Shown: piece by piece, positions 37,228 to 45,661 of the stretch
How the letters are laid out: every line of letters begins with the position of its first letter
Numbering within the stretch: the first letter of the stretch is position 1
Assembly (NCBI RefSeq): GCF_964033635.1
Contig: NZ_OZ035533.1
Location: forward strand, 6,481,001 to 6,545,000
Source of the DNA: Chitinophaga sp. MM2321
GTDB lineage: Bacteria > Bacteroidota > Bacteroidia > Chitinophagales > Chitinophagaceae
Reading direction: 5' to 3'
DNA: 64,000 nucleotides
The notes under the pieces: generated by a model
What the model saw: only the letters and a program-made list of their open reading frames with translations
Told to the model about the DNA's origin: nothing
Databases searched by the model: none
Program-made: the position numbers and the translations under genes

Positions 37228-38738
37228 CAACAAACGGGCGCCGTTTTTTTACGCATTTGTTTCACCGCAAAATATAACAAGCCCGCACCAGCCAATCCTA
37301 CCAAACTCCCTAACCCAATATTTCTCGCCTGCTTTTTACTGATGTTAGGGAGCCTGATTTTAAACTTCGCCGGACTCGCCTGCGCAATATCCAGCAAGGG
37401 CGCCAATGATAAACCACTAATGATTTTGTCGGCAACCTTTTCTACATATGCACGCTGATACTGTGGACAAAAAGCAACACCTATACCCGCTTCCGTTAGT
37501 AACTTCATATCATTTTTTCCATCTCCCACATAAATAATATTCTGTGCATTGATCTGATATTGCTGCGCTACATAAGGAAGTACATTACTCTTACAATATT
37601 CATTTTCTTTCATAAAATATTCTGCAATGCTGAGTTCACCTGTAGCCACACTATTAACAAGATGCAGCTTGTTGGCAAACACGAAATCCATTCCCAGTTT
37701 ATTTTTGATGTGGCGGGCTACTGTACCGAATCCGTCTGTGATAAGACCACAGGCATAACCTCTTTTCTTCAGTTCCCGCACTACTTCGCGGATGTCTGGT
37801 ACCAATGGAATTGCATCTGCTACTTCCAGGATCTCTGCTATATTACGGCCCTGAAATAATGCTGCGGTGCGTTCCATCCTGGCAATAGCATCTGTTTCTT
37901 CACTATTAATTCTTTGTAATTCATCCTCATGATCAAAAGCAATAGCAGCCCATTGCATATAGTTTTGGGTGAACACAGCATGGTCAAGATTGAAGATGAC
38001 CATTTTCTGTAGTTTGTCAATGGACTCAAGAATAGAATATTCCATCTGTTCCCGTATGATGTTGATATTACCCAGTGTTTCCAGGTTTTCCTGCGGAATA
38101 TTTTCTGCTTTGCGTAAAATGGTGCGGGATACTTCGCGCGACATTTTGCTGAGCTGTTCCCAGGTTTGCATGGCGTTTTCCACCTTGCCGATATTGGCTT
38201 CCACAATACGTGCGCCCTGTAAGTGCATGTCTATCAGCAGACCTATGTCTACGCCATAATCATTTTCAAACTGCACTTTTGACAGTAATGATTTGCGCCC
38301 GGCTATCATACCACTGAGGGGTTGCTGGAAATGGGCAAGGTCCGGATACAGGATACTCAGCAGCGGCTTGGCCACTAATTGCGTGACCCTGCCTGCCTGC
38401 CGTTCAAAGTAGGATTTGACGAAATCAGCTTCGTCTCGCTCGATAGGACCAGTTAGTAAGTCTATAATATTGTCAGGGTAAGTAAGAATATCACCATCTA
38501 CGTAAGCTATAATATCATACTTGGCAGCCATCATGCCCTCCCGCATGGAAATTCCTTTCCCGCGCTGGCTACTGGTGATGACCCGTACTTTCTCCTTCAT
38601 GGCTTCGTCAACAGTATTATCGTTCGAATTGTCGTCCACTACAATAATCTCAATTTTACGCGTTGTCTTTTTCACAGTTTTGATCACCTGGCGTATAGTG
38701 GACCCTTCGTTTAATACAGGAATTACGATAGATATCAT
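37227..38738 (-). CDS. GpgS-like glycosyltransferase fused to a HAD domain
   Basis: A 503-residue fusion. Residues 1-230 form a GT-A glycosyltransferase with DDNSNDNT (35-42), DGD (81-83), and GRVTQLVAKPLL, the latter typical of glucosyl-3-phosphoglycerate synthases that make the osmolyte precursor. Residues 245-445 form a SerB-like HAD domain with the motif IV GDGKNDM and a GLITDG motif II. A transmembrane helix (about 473-492) and basic tail end the protein. The HAD motif I reads FNLDH where FDLDG is expected, so the nucleophilic Asp is Asn (residue 250, codon AAT at 37989-37991). That should disable phosphatase activity. The exact sugar donor and acceptor are uncertain. Confidence 0.8.
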   Translation of the reverse strand: MISIVIPVLNEGSTIRQVIKTVKKTTRKIEIIVVDDNSNDNTVDEAMKEKVRVITSSQRGKGISMREGMMAAKYDIIAYVDGDILTYPDNIIDLLTGPIERDEADFVKSYFERQAGRVTQLVAKPLLSILYPDLAHFQQPLSGMIAGRKSLLSKVQFENDYGVDIGLLIDMHLQGARIVEANIGKVENAMQTWEQLSKMSREVSRTILRKAENIPQENLETLGNINIIREQMEYSILESIDKLQKMVIFNLDHAVFTQNYMQWAAIAFDHEDELQRINSEETDAIARMERTAALFQGRNIAEILEVADAIPLVPDIREVVRELKKRGYACGLITDGFGTVARHIKNKLGMDFVFANKLHLVNSVATGELSIAEYFMKENEYCKSNVLPYVAQQYQINAQNIIYVGDGKNDMKLLTEAGIGVAFCPQYQRAYVEKVADKIISGLSLAPLLDIAQASPAKFKIRLPNISKKQARNIGLGSLVGLAGAGLLYFAVKQMRKKTAPVC

Positions 38739-38965
38739 AGGAGTTCGCTATGTTAAAAGGTTAAAGAATATAAGTGCTGCAAAGAGCTGGTTGGCATTTG
38801 TACGTGGCCTTATCACAAAAACGGTACCAAATATCAGGGAGACGCGCGCCGGTATTGAGTTTGGGACCAGGATTAGCCTGATTCCAACAGATTAACCTGA
38901 TTTGACTTTTGTTGTTTATTTGTTGTTATAAGAGAAATAGTTAATCAGAAACAGATGAATACTGA
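38739..38965. other. Intergenic region upstream of the GT-HAD fusion
   Basis: About 227 nt between two minus-strand genes. It contains GACCAGGATTAGCC and a 13-bp direct repeat GATTARCCTGATT at 38871-38883 and 38890-38902 (one mismatch, 6-nt gap). The word GACCAGGATT is the outer word of the family B inverted repeats at 52885 and 59156, so this may be a single-armed relic of that family. No gene is visible. Confidence 0.5.
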
Positions 38966-40798
38966 TTATTTAAATTCCTGCATTTCCACCAGCTTATAAT
39001 AGGTGCCTTGTTGTGCCAGCAGTTGTTCGTGGGTACCGCGTTCTTTTATTTCTCCCTGGTCCATCACTATAATTTCATCTGCGTGGCGGATGGTGCTTAA
39101 GCGGTGTGCAATTACAATAGTAGTGCGGTTTTGCATGAGTTTGTCGAGTGCTCCCTGTACCAGCTTTTCTGATTCGGTGTCCAATGCGGAGGTAGCTTCA
39201 TCGAGGATCAGGATAGGCGGATTTTTAAAGATGGCCCTCGCGATAGTAAGACGCTGACGCTGGCCCCCGCTGAGTTTCAGCCCACGGTCACCGATGAAAG
39301 TATCGTATCCGTTTTCCAGCTGTTCAATAAATTCATGTGCGTTGGCAATTTTTGCCGCCTGTATCACAGCGTTCCTGTCTGCTTCGGGATACCCGAATGC
39401 AATATTGCTGAAAACAGAATCATTAAATAAAATAGCCTCCTGCGACACTACGCCTATCAGGCCGCGCAGGTCATCCAGTTTCACATCGCGTATATCGGTA
39501 CCGTCTATACGAATAGTGCCTTCGTTTACATCATAAAAGCGCGGTAATACGTCCGCCATGGTAGATTTGCCGGCGCCGCTGCGGCCTACCAGGGCAATCA
39601 TCTGTCCTTTCTGTATGGTAAGATCAATCTGCTTCAGTACATATTGCTGTTCATATTTGAAAGACACATGGTCATATTGTATCTGACTATTGAAAGTGGT
39701 AATGGCTTTGGCATCGGGCTTTTCGGTGATGGTCACCGGGCTGTCCAGTATATTAAAGATCCGCTCGCTGGCCACCATTCCCCTTTGTATGGTAGTGATG
39801 GCAGTAGAAATATTTTTAGCCGGCTGCATAATCTGTGAATAGAATACCAGGTAGGTCATGAAGGTAGCGCCGGTAAGCAGATCGCTGCCATTCAGCACCA
39901 GTGTACCACCATAAATCACCAGCACAATTACGACAATCACGCCCATAATTTCAGACACCGGAGATGCCAGCTCTCGCTGGTTGAACATGGCTTTACTCAC
40001 GGTTATAAAACGATGATTCACTTCACCGAATTTCTTTTGCATAAAGCGCCCGGCGGTAAACGACTGTATGATGCGGATGCCACCGAGGGTTTCCTCCGTT
40101 ACATTGAGGATCTTGCCCAGCAGTTCCTGGCTATACCATCCTTTCTGTTTTAATTTTTTAGAGATATAGGAAATGATAACGCCGGAGAAGGGAAAGAATA
40201 TAATGGTGAATAAGGTAAGTTTTGGGGAGATGTAAAACAGGGCTGCAAAGTAGCCAATGATAATGAAAGGATCGCGCAGCAGAATCTGGATGGAATTTAC
40301 CACAGAACCTTCTATCTCCTGTACATCATTCGTCATGGTAGATAAAAGATCACCTTTCTGTTTTTCACTGTAGAAGCCTAGCGACTGTTCCGTGAATTTT
40401 TTATACAGCCCTGTGCGTAACCTGGAGATCATGGTCATCTTCAGCCTTACAATCACGCGGGTACTCATATAGCGTCCGAGATTGGCAATGGTAATACATA
40501 CACCGATCACGGCACATACAAAATACAGGGCGCTTTGCTTGGTACCACTGGCTTTTATAAAATTATAAAAGTAATAGTTAAACAGGTCAATGAAGTAGCC
40601 GATGGTAAGTGAAAACGAAGGATGGGTCAGCGTTTTGGGGATATCCTCTACCTGGTTGAAAATGACAGTAAGCAATGGGATCAGCATGGCAAAATTGACC
40701 ATACCAAAGACGATACCTATGATTGTATAGATAACATATTCCGGAATATAATGATGCAAAGGAGTGGCATACCCGAGTAATCGCTTGAAAGTCTTCAT
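38966..40798 (-). CDS. ABC transporter, MsbA-like half transporter
   Basis: A 610-residue fused exporter: six transmembrane helices (about residues 20-330), then the nucleotide-binding domain. Walker A is LVGRSGAGKSTMAD, the signature is KLSGGQRQRLTIARAI, Walker B is ILILDEATSALDTESE and the H-loop is IVIAHRLST. All are intact, so it should be an active homodimer. The resemblance is to MsbA/BmrA-type lipid or drug exporters; in Bacteroidota such a gene is often the essential lipid A flippase, but substrate is not decided here. A TATTTTTG box lies upstream on the minus strand. Confidence 0.9.
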   Translation of the reverse strand: MKTFKRLLGYATPLHHYIPEYVIYTIIGIVFGMVNFAMLIPLLTVIFNQVEDIPKTLTHPSFSLTIGYFIDLFNYYFYNFIKASGTKQSALYFVCAVIGVCITIANLGRYMSTRVIVRLKMTMISRLRTGLYKKFTEQSLGFYSEKQKGDLLSTMTNDVQEIEGSVVNSIQILLRDPFIIIGYFAALFYISPKLTLFTIIFFPFSGVIISYISKKLKQKGWYSQELLGKILNVTEETLGGIRIIQSFTAGRFMQKKFGEVNHRFITVSKAMFNQRELASPVSEIMGVIVVIVLVIYGGTLVLNGSDLLTGATFMTYLVFYSQIMQPAKNISTAITTIQRGMVASERIFNILDSPVTITEKPDAKAITTFNSQIQYDHVSFKYEQQYVLKQIDLTIQKGQMIALVGRSGAGKSTMADVLPRFYDVNEGTIRIDGTDIRDVKLDDLRGLIGVVSQEAILFNDSVFSNIAFGYPEADRNAVIQAAKIANAHEFIEQLENGYDTFIGDRGLKLSGGQRQRLTIARAIFKNPPILILDEATSALDTESEKLVQGALDKLMQNRTTIVIAHRLSTIRHADEIIVMDQGEIKERGTHEQLLAQQGTYYKLVEMQEFK

Positions 40799-40833
40799 TC
40801 CTGGTGCTTTAACGCCTGATTTTTATTAGGAGG

Positions 40834-40841
40834 CAAAAATA
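40834..40841 (-). promoter_or_regulatory. -7 box (TATTTTTG) of the MsbA-like gene
   Basis: Reads TATTTTTG on the minus strand, 35 nt before the ATG at 40798. Matches TAnnTTTG. Confidence 0.5.
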
Positions 40842-41009
40842 GTATAATTAAGTGATGCCTTACCCGTAATTAGGTCAATCTTTCGGGGAAATGGTTAATT
40901 TCGCATTCAATAGGGCTGTTGGCGGCAGGTTCCTGTTTTGGCGCTGTGCAGTAATTATATTATTATCGTACAGCAGGCCATTTTTTACTAACGATTAAAA
41001 TTGAATGAG

Positions 41010-41393
41010 ATGCAGGAAACTAAAAGGCAAAAGCAAATAGGACAATTAGTACAGGAAGAGCTGAGCGGTGTATTTCAGCGGATGGGATTTAATGTGGTAG
41101 ATGGAGGTATGATTTCCATAGCTGCTGTGAAAATGACGCCTGACCTGCTGGAGGCAAAGGTTTACCTGAGCATGTTTCAGATAAAGTCCCCTACCGGAAT
41201 GCTGGAACGGATGAAAGAAAGAATGGGGGAAATAAAGAAAGCCCTGGGATTACGTGTAGGCAAGCAATTGCGCCGTATGCCCGAACTTAGTTTTTTCCTG
41301 GATGATACGCTCGACTACGTATTTAAAATGGAAGAATTGTTTAAAAAGATCAAAGAAGACGACGCGAATATTAAAGAAGGCGATAATAAATAG
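41010..41393 (+). CDS. rbfA: Ribosome-binding factor A
   Basis: A 127-residue RbfA, which helps mature the 16S rRNA 5' end and the 30S subunit, important in the cold. It begins QETKRQKQIGQLVQEELSGV and ends with GLRVGKQLRRMPELSFFLDD and DYVFKMEELFKKI, the family's characteristic C-terminal core. A short acidic tail follows. The frame is open from a TTG at 41001, but the ATG at 41010 gives the standard start. The next gene, a LolC/E-like permease, begins 20 nt later, so the two probably form an operon. Confidence 0.9.
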   Translation: MQETKRQKQIGQLVQEELSGVFQRMGFNVVDGGMISIAAVKMTPDLLEAKVYLSMFQIKSPTGMLERMKERMGEIKKALGLRVGKQLRRMPELSFFLDDTLDYVFKMEELFKKIKEDDANIKEGDNK

Positions 41394-41413
41394 CATTTAA
41401 GAACGACAGAAAA

Positions 41414-42640
41414 ATGATGGTCTGGCAGTTTGCATCCCGTTACTTCCGCGCGAAAAAATCCACCAATGCAATTAATATTATTGCATGGGTAAGTGTAGCC
41501 GCGATTGCAGTAGGGGTAGGCGCCCTCATCGTGATTCTGAGTGTATTCAATGGTTTCGAGGGACTTGTAAAATCCCTGTATTCTTCTTTTTATCCGGCTA
41601 TCAGGGTGGCGCCTGCCAGCGGTAAAACTATTTTGCTGACCCCTGCCCAATTACAGCAGATTGCCAAAACTCCCGGCATTGCCCACTACTCAGAGGTGGT
41701 GGAAGAAAAGGCAGTACTCCGCTACGGTGACGAGCCTACGATCGCTATCCTGAAGGGAGTGGATAGCAATTACAACAATGTCACAGACGTTAAGAACAAT
41801 ATTGTCCGTGGCCGGTTTGATACCGGCGACAAAGAGGCTTACCGGGCTGTTTTGGGGCTGGAACTGGAGGGTGCGCTGGGGGTAGATGTTGTACATAGCC
41901 TGGCTCCCGTTACGGTGTATGTGCCCCGCCGCAAGGTAAATGCCTTCGTGACACCGGAGGATGCCCTGAACAATGGAATCTTGTATCCGGCAGGTACCTT
42001 TGCTATCCAGCAGGAGTTTAACAGCAAGTATGTGATCACAAACATCGATTTCCTGCGTAAGTTGCTGGAATTGAGTGATAATGAAATGTCGGCCCTGGAA
42101 ATAGCCGCCAGCCCCGGAGTAGACGAAAATCAGCTGAAAATCAAGCTGCAACAGCTGCTGGGCGCCGGTTATAAAGTACAAACCCGTTATGAGCAGAACC
42201 AATCTCTCTATGCCATTATGCAAACCGAGAAATGGGCGGTATATGTGATCCTTAGCTTTATCATGATCATAGCGGCGTTTAACATGATCGGCTCTTTATA
42301 TATGCTGGTTATTGAGAAACAAAAAGATATTACGATCCTGAAGGCGATGGGTGCGCGTAAATCATTGATAATGCGGATCTTTTTAGCGGAAGGGTTAATA
42401 ATTGCAGGTATTGGTACACTGCTGGGATTTGTGTTAGGTACTGCCTTTTGCCTGCTACAGCAGCATTTCGGGATCATTAAACTGGAGGGTACTTCCTTCC
42501 TGGTAGATGCTTACCCGGTAAGCATGCACCCGCAGGACTTTTTACTGGTATTTGTGACCATTATCGTAATAGGGGTGGCTGCCAGTTGGTACCCAGCCAA
42601 GAGAGCCGCTGTAGCGGTTATTACACTGAAAGCCACATAA
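41414..42640 (+). CDS. FtsX/LolC/LolE-like ABC permease
   Basis: A 408-residue inner-membrane permease of the MacB/FtsX superfamily. One helix near the N-terminus (AKKSTNAINIIAWVSVAAIA, about residues 12-32) precedes a large periplasmic domain; three more follow from about residue 270 (WAVYVILSFIMIIAAFNMIG onward). The early FNGFEGLVKSLYSSFYPAIRV segment and the terminal YPAKRAAVAVITLKA match the LolC/LolE group that releases lipoproteins from the inner membrane to LolA. The ATPase LolD is not adjacent; in Bacteroidota it is often separate. Second gene after rbfA. Confidence 0.85.
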   Translation: MMVWQFASRYFRAKKSTNAINIIAWVSVAAIAVGVGALIVILSVFNGFEGLVKSLYSSFYPAIRVAPASGKTILLTPAQLQQIAKTPGIAHYSEVVEEKAVLRYGDEPTIAILKGVDSNYNNVTDVKNNIVRGRFDTGDKEAYRAVLGLELEGALGVDVVHSLAPVTVYVPRRKVNAFVTPEDALNNGILYPAGTFAIQQEFNSKYVITNIDFLRKLLELSDNEMSALEIAASPGVDENQLKIKLQQLLGAGYKVQTRYEQNQSLYAIMQTEKWAVYVILSFIMIIAAFNMIGSLYMLVIEKQKDITILKAMGARKSLIMRIFLAEGLIIAGIGTLLGFVLGTAFCLLQQHFGIIKLEGTSFLVDAYPVSMHPQDFLLVFVTIIVIGVAASWYPAKRAAVAVITLKAT

Positions 42641-42735
42641 ATATTTAGGGATTTGAAATGCAGCAGATATTATTGTGTAGATATCCGCTGCATTTCAAAT
42701 CCCTAAATTCGTAAATAAAAAAATCCCTGAATATT
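42639..42735. repeat. Intergenic inverted repeat, family A copy 4 (left arm deleted internally)
   Basis: The inner stem pairs ATTTAGGGATTTGAAATGCAGC (in two words) on the left with GCTGCATTTC and AAATCCCTAAAT on the right. The right arm continues with TCGTAAAT, AAAAAAATCCCTGAATATT, while the left arm goes straight from AAATATTTAGGGATTT into GAAATGCAGC. The pattern fits deletion of one block from the left arm between two copies of ATTTAGGGATTT. It starts inside the permease's TAA (42638-42640) and ends about 17 nt from the transketolase stop. Confidence 0.9.
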
Positions 42736-42752
42736 ATTGAAAGGCTTCTATT

Positions 42753-43589
42753 CTAGTAGTCACCAAGTGTTTCGGGCAGTTGAGCCAGTGCTTTGGCAAG
42801 TTGCTCGTCGTTTGGAGCGATACCATGCCATTCGTGGTGGCCTTCCATGAAGTCAACACCCTGTCCCATTACTGTTTTCATGATGATGGCAATAGGTTTA
42901 CCCTGACCGGTAAGGCTTTTAGCTTTTTCCAGGGTAGCAACTACGTCATCCATATCATTACCGTTCATGTGCATAACGAGCCATCCGAAAGCTTCGAATT
43001 TAGCGCCTACGTCGCCCAGTCCGGCTACATCGTCAGTAGTACCATCGATCTGCTGACCGTTAAGGTCCACTGTGATAATCAGGTTGTCTACTTTATGATG
43101 GGGAGCAAACATCACAGATTCCCAGATCTGACCTTCTTCCAATTCGCCGTCGCCATGTAGAGAGAACACGAGGTTTTTATCGTTGTTGAGCTTTTTAGAG
43201 AGGGCAGCACCAATAGCTACGCTCATGCCTTGTCCAAGGGAACCAGAAGCAATACGGATGCCCGGGAGATGTTCGTGGGTGGTAGGATGTCCCTGAAGAC
43301 GGGAGTCCAATTTGCGGAAAGTGCTCAGTTCCTGTATAGGAAAGTACCCGGAACGGGCCAGTGCGCTATAGAATACAGGGGAAATATGGCCGTTTGACAG
43401 GAAAAAGAGGTCCTGGTTACGTCCATCCATATCAAATGGTTGTGGCGTATGTTGTAAAACCTTGAAATACAATGCAGTAAGAAAGTCTGCGCAACCTAAA
43501 GAGCCTCCTGGGTGGCCGCTTTGAACGCCATGTACCATTCTTACGATGTCTCTTCTTACCTGGGTAGCAATATCTTTGAGCTGTGGCAT
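42753..43589 (-). CDS. Transketolase N-terminal subunit
   Basis: A 278-residue protein equal to the thiamine-diphosphate-binding N-terminal half of transketolase, from the pentose phosphate pathway. The opening VRRDIVRMVHGVQSGHPGGSLG and the binding motif HGDGELEEGQIWES ... NGQQIDG are intact, as is MKTVMGQGVDFMEGHHEWHG. The pyrimidine-domain half needed for activity is usually the adjacent gene in bacteria with split transketolase, but neither neighbour is one. It must be encoded elsewhere, or a full-length enzyme exists and this copy does something else. A -7 box precedes it. Confidence 0.88.
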   Translation of the reverse strand: MPQLKDIATQVRRDIVRMVHGVQSGHPGGSLGCADFLTALYFKVLQHTPQPFDMDGRNQDLFFLSNGHISPVFYSALARSGYFPIQELSTFRKLDSRLQGHPTTHEHLPGIRIASGSLGQGMSVAIGAALSKKLNNDKNLVFSLHGDGELEEGQIWESVMFAPHHKVDNLIITVDLNGQQIDGTTDDVAGLGDVGAKFEAFGWLVMHMNGNDMDDVVATLEKAKSLTGQGKPIAIIMKTVMGQGVDFMEGHHEWHGIAPNDEQLAKALAQLPETLGDY

Positions 43590-43612
43590 GATACTTGATC
43601 TTTTTTGTGCCG

Positions 43613-43620
43613 CAAAACTA
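43613..43620 (-). promoter_or_regulatory. -7 box (TAGTTTTG) of the transketolase half gene
   Basis: Reads TAGTTTTG on the minus strand, 23 nt before the ATG. Matches TAnnTTTG. Confidence 0.5.
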
Positions 43621-43724
43621 ATTGAATTTGTTGAGTTTGTGGCTTTGAACGATTTTTTTGCGATCTCAAATTATTAAAAATCCTGATTTTTTTAACGATT
43701 CTTTACATATTTCATTGAAATTAA

Positions 43725-43732
43725 TATCTTTG
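43725..43732 (+). promoter_or_regulatory. -7 box (TATCTTTG) of the WecA/TagO-like gene
   Basis: TATCTTTG lies 17 nt before the ATG at 43750 and matches TAnnTTTG. Confidence 0.55.
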
Positions 43733-43749
43733 CAAAATAAGCCCCACTA

Positions 43750-44889
43750 ATGGAGAATGTATTAATTGCTACCGTCCTAAGTTTTGTTGTGACCTATTTT
43801 TCCATTCCTATCCTTATTAAGGTGGCGGAATTAAAGCATTTATACGACGAACCGGACGAAAGGAAAACGCATAAACTGCGTATACCAGCACTGGGAGGAA
43901 TCGGATTTTTCTCAGGGTTTATTATCGCTGCTGCAATATGTGTACCCGCATTGCAGAATTCGCCGTTTCAATACATGATGGCGGCCTTCTTCATTATTTT
44001 CATGGTGGGAATGAAGGATGACCTCGTTGGGCTGTCTCCTTTAAAGAAACTGATCGGGCAGTTGATGGCTTCTTTTGCCATCATTTACTTAGGTAACTTA
44101 CAGATTACCAGCATGTACGGTTTCATGGGCATCTACGCTTTACCTCCCAATATCAGCCTGATGCTGACTTATTTCACCTTTATCGTAGTAATCAATGCTT
44201 TTAACCTGATTGACGGGGTAGACGGGCATGCCGGAAGTATTGGTTTGCTGGTAAGTGCCATCATGGGCGCTTATTTCCTGCATGTAGGAGAAATCACTTA
44301 TGCCGTGCTGGGGTTTGCATTGGCAGGTGGTCTGGCCAGCTTTTTAATCTTCAATATCTCTCCTGCCCGCATTTTTATGGGTGATACGGGGTCCTTACTG
44401 ATAGGATTGGTCAACGCAGTGCTCGTAATGAAATTTATTGACGTGGCCGGAAATCCAGCCGGGAAAATGCCGATAAATGCTGCACCTGCGGTGGCGGTCG
44501 CTATTCTGATTGTGCCGTTGTTTGATACATTGCGCGTATTTTCCGTGCGTATGCTACAGGGAAGATCTCCGTTCTCTGCCGACAGGAATCATATCCATCA
44601 TTATCTGCTTGATTTAAAACTGAATCATACACAAACCACCCTTGTATCTGTAGGCATCAATGCGCTCTTCATTGTGGCCGCATTTTTTCTGCAAGGGCTG
44701 GGCACCACCTGGCTGATGACAGCAGTGGTGGGAGCAGCAACCATTTGTACCGGAATGCTATACATGGCACGTAAGAGGAAACTGGCTGTTAAACCGGCCG
44801 CACCTACTATTACACAGCCTGCAGTTCAGGGCGTTGCAGCACCCAAAGTTCTTCGTGTTACCACCGGCGGAGTATTACAGGATAAATAA
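43750..44889 (+). CDS. MraY/WecA-family undecaprenyl-phosphate glycosyl-1-phosphate transferase
   Basis: A 379-residue polytopic enzyme (about eleven hydrophobic segments) of the polyprenyl-phosphate sugar-1-phosphate transferase family. It transfers a sugar-1-phosphate, probably GlcNAc-1-P, to undecaprenyl phosphate. Key motifs are the metal-binding NAFNLIDGVDGHAG, the nucleophile-containing FMGDTGSLLIGL and the carbohydrate-recognition segment ADRNHIHHYLLDL. HIHH is typical of WecA/TagO, not MraY. It may start O-antigen, teichoic-like or exopolysaccharide synthesis. The tail beyond residue 340 is proline- and alanine-rich. No other glycan genes lie beside it. Confidence 0.88.
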   Translation: MENVLIATVLSFVVTYFSIPILIKVAELKHLYDEPDERKTHKLRIPALGGIGFFSGFIIAAAICVPALQNSPFQYMMAAFFIIFMVGMKDDLVGLSPLKKLIGQLMASFAIIYLGNLQITSMYGFMGIYALPPNISLMLTYFTFIVVINAFNLIDGVDGHAGSIGLLVSAIMGAYFLHVGEITYAVLGFALAGGLASFLIFNISPARIFMGDTGSLLIGLVNAVLVMKFIDVAGNPAGKMPINAAPAVAVAILIVPLFDTLRVFSVRMLQGRSPFSADRNHIHHYLLDLKLNHTQTTLVSVGINALFIVAAFFLQGLGTTWLMTAVVGAATICTGMLYMARKRKLAVKPAAPTITQPAVQGVAAPKVLRVTTGGVLQDK

Positions 44890-44973
44890 CGCAGTCAGAA
44901 AAAAAATATAGCTGTTTTACGCGGTATCCAGGCCTGAAACAGTTGTTGTTGCGGCTATTCTTGTGCCCGTTCT

Positions 44974-45003
44974 TTGATGATTAAAAGAAAACCTGTAGGT
45001 TTG
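44974..45003 (+). promoter_or_regulatory. Promoter of frr: TTG, 19-nt spacer, TAGGTTTG
   Basis: TTG at 44974-44976 (within TCTTTGATGA), then 19 nt, then TAGGTTTG at 44996-45003. Both boxes and spacing match the Bacteroidota consensus TTG-N19-TAnnTTTG. The frr ATG is 22 nt further on. Confidence 0.75.
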
Positions 45004-45025
45004 CACGCACTTAACTATTTATGTT

Positions 45026-45589
45026 ATGCAAGATGATCTAACGCTTATCATGGATGATGCAGCGGACTCGATGAAGAAAGCTATCGGGCACCTGGAACTG
45101 GAACTGACAAAAGTTAGGGCTGGTAAAGCCAATCCTCAGATACTGGATGGTATTAATGTAGACTACTATGGCGCACCTACGGCACTCAACCAGGTAGCCA
45201 ACGTAAGTGTTGCGGATGCACGTACCCTTACCGTACAACCATGGGAAAAAAATATGCTTCAGCCTATTGAAAGGGCTATTATAGCGGCCAACATCGGCAT
45301 TAACCCACAAAATGACGGGGTTATTATCCGCCTTTTCCTGCCACCACTCACAGAAGAAAGAAGAAAAGAATTTGTGAAAAGAGTGAATAATGAAGGCGAA
45401 CAGGCGAAAGTAGCCATCCGGAATATCCGGAGAGATGCCATTGAAGCGATCAAGAAATTACAGAAAGATGGTTTGAGTGAAGATACCGCTAAGGATGCAG
45501 AAGCTGATATCCAACAGGTAACTGACAAGAACATCACGCTGGTAGAAAAACACTGCGAAGCAAAAGAGAAAGAAATTATGTCCATCTAG
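45026..45589 (+). CDS. frr: Ribosome recycling factor
   Basis: A 187-residue RRF, which with EF-G splits the post-termination ribosome. The opening LELELTKVRAGKANPQILDG and the middle TLTVQPWEKNMLQPIERAI match the three-helix-bundle family. The end of the helix, RRDAIEAIKKLQKDGLSEDT, is typical too. Normal length. It is transcribed alone from a good promoter and ends in a bidirectional terminator. In many bacteria frr follows pyrH; not so here. Confidence 0.95.
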   Translation: MQDDLTLIMDDAADSMKKAIGHLELELTKVRAGKANPQILDGINVDYYGAPTALNQVANVSVADARTLTVQPWEKNMLQPIERAIIAANIGINPQNDGVIIRLFLPPLTEERRKEFVKRVNNEGEQAKVAIRNIRRDAIEAIKKLQKDGLSEDTAKDAEADIQQVTDKNITLVEKHCEAKEKEIMSI

Positions 45590-45612
45590 TATCGGGCAAC
45601 TAAAATATATAA

Positions 45613-45647
45613 GAAAGGCTGATGCATATGCGTCAGCCTTCCTTATT
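45613..45647. terminator. Bidirectional terminator between frr and the EamA gene
   Basis: AAGGCTGA (45615-45622) pairs with TCAGCCTT (45633-45640) across a 10-nt loop with a T/A-rich flank on both sides. It lies between converging stop codons. Confidence 0.85.
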
Positions 45648-45661
45648 AAAGGCCGGCCTGC

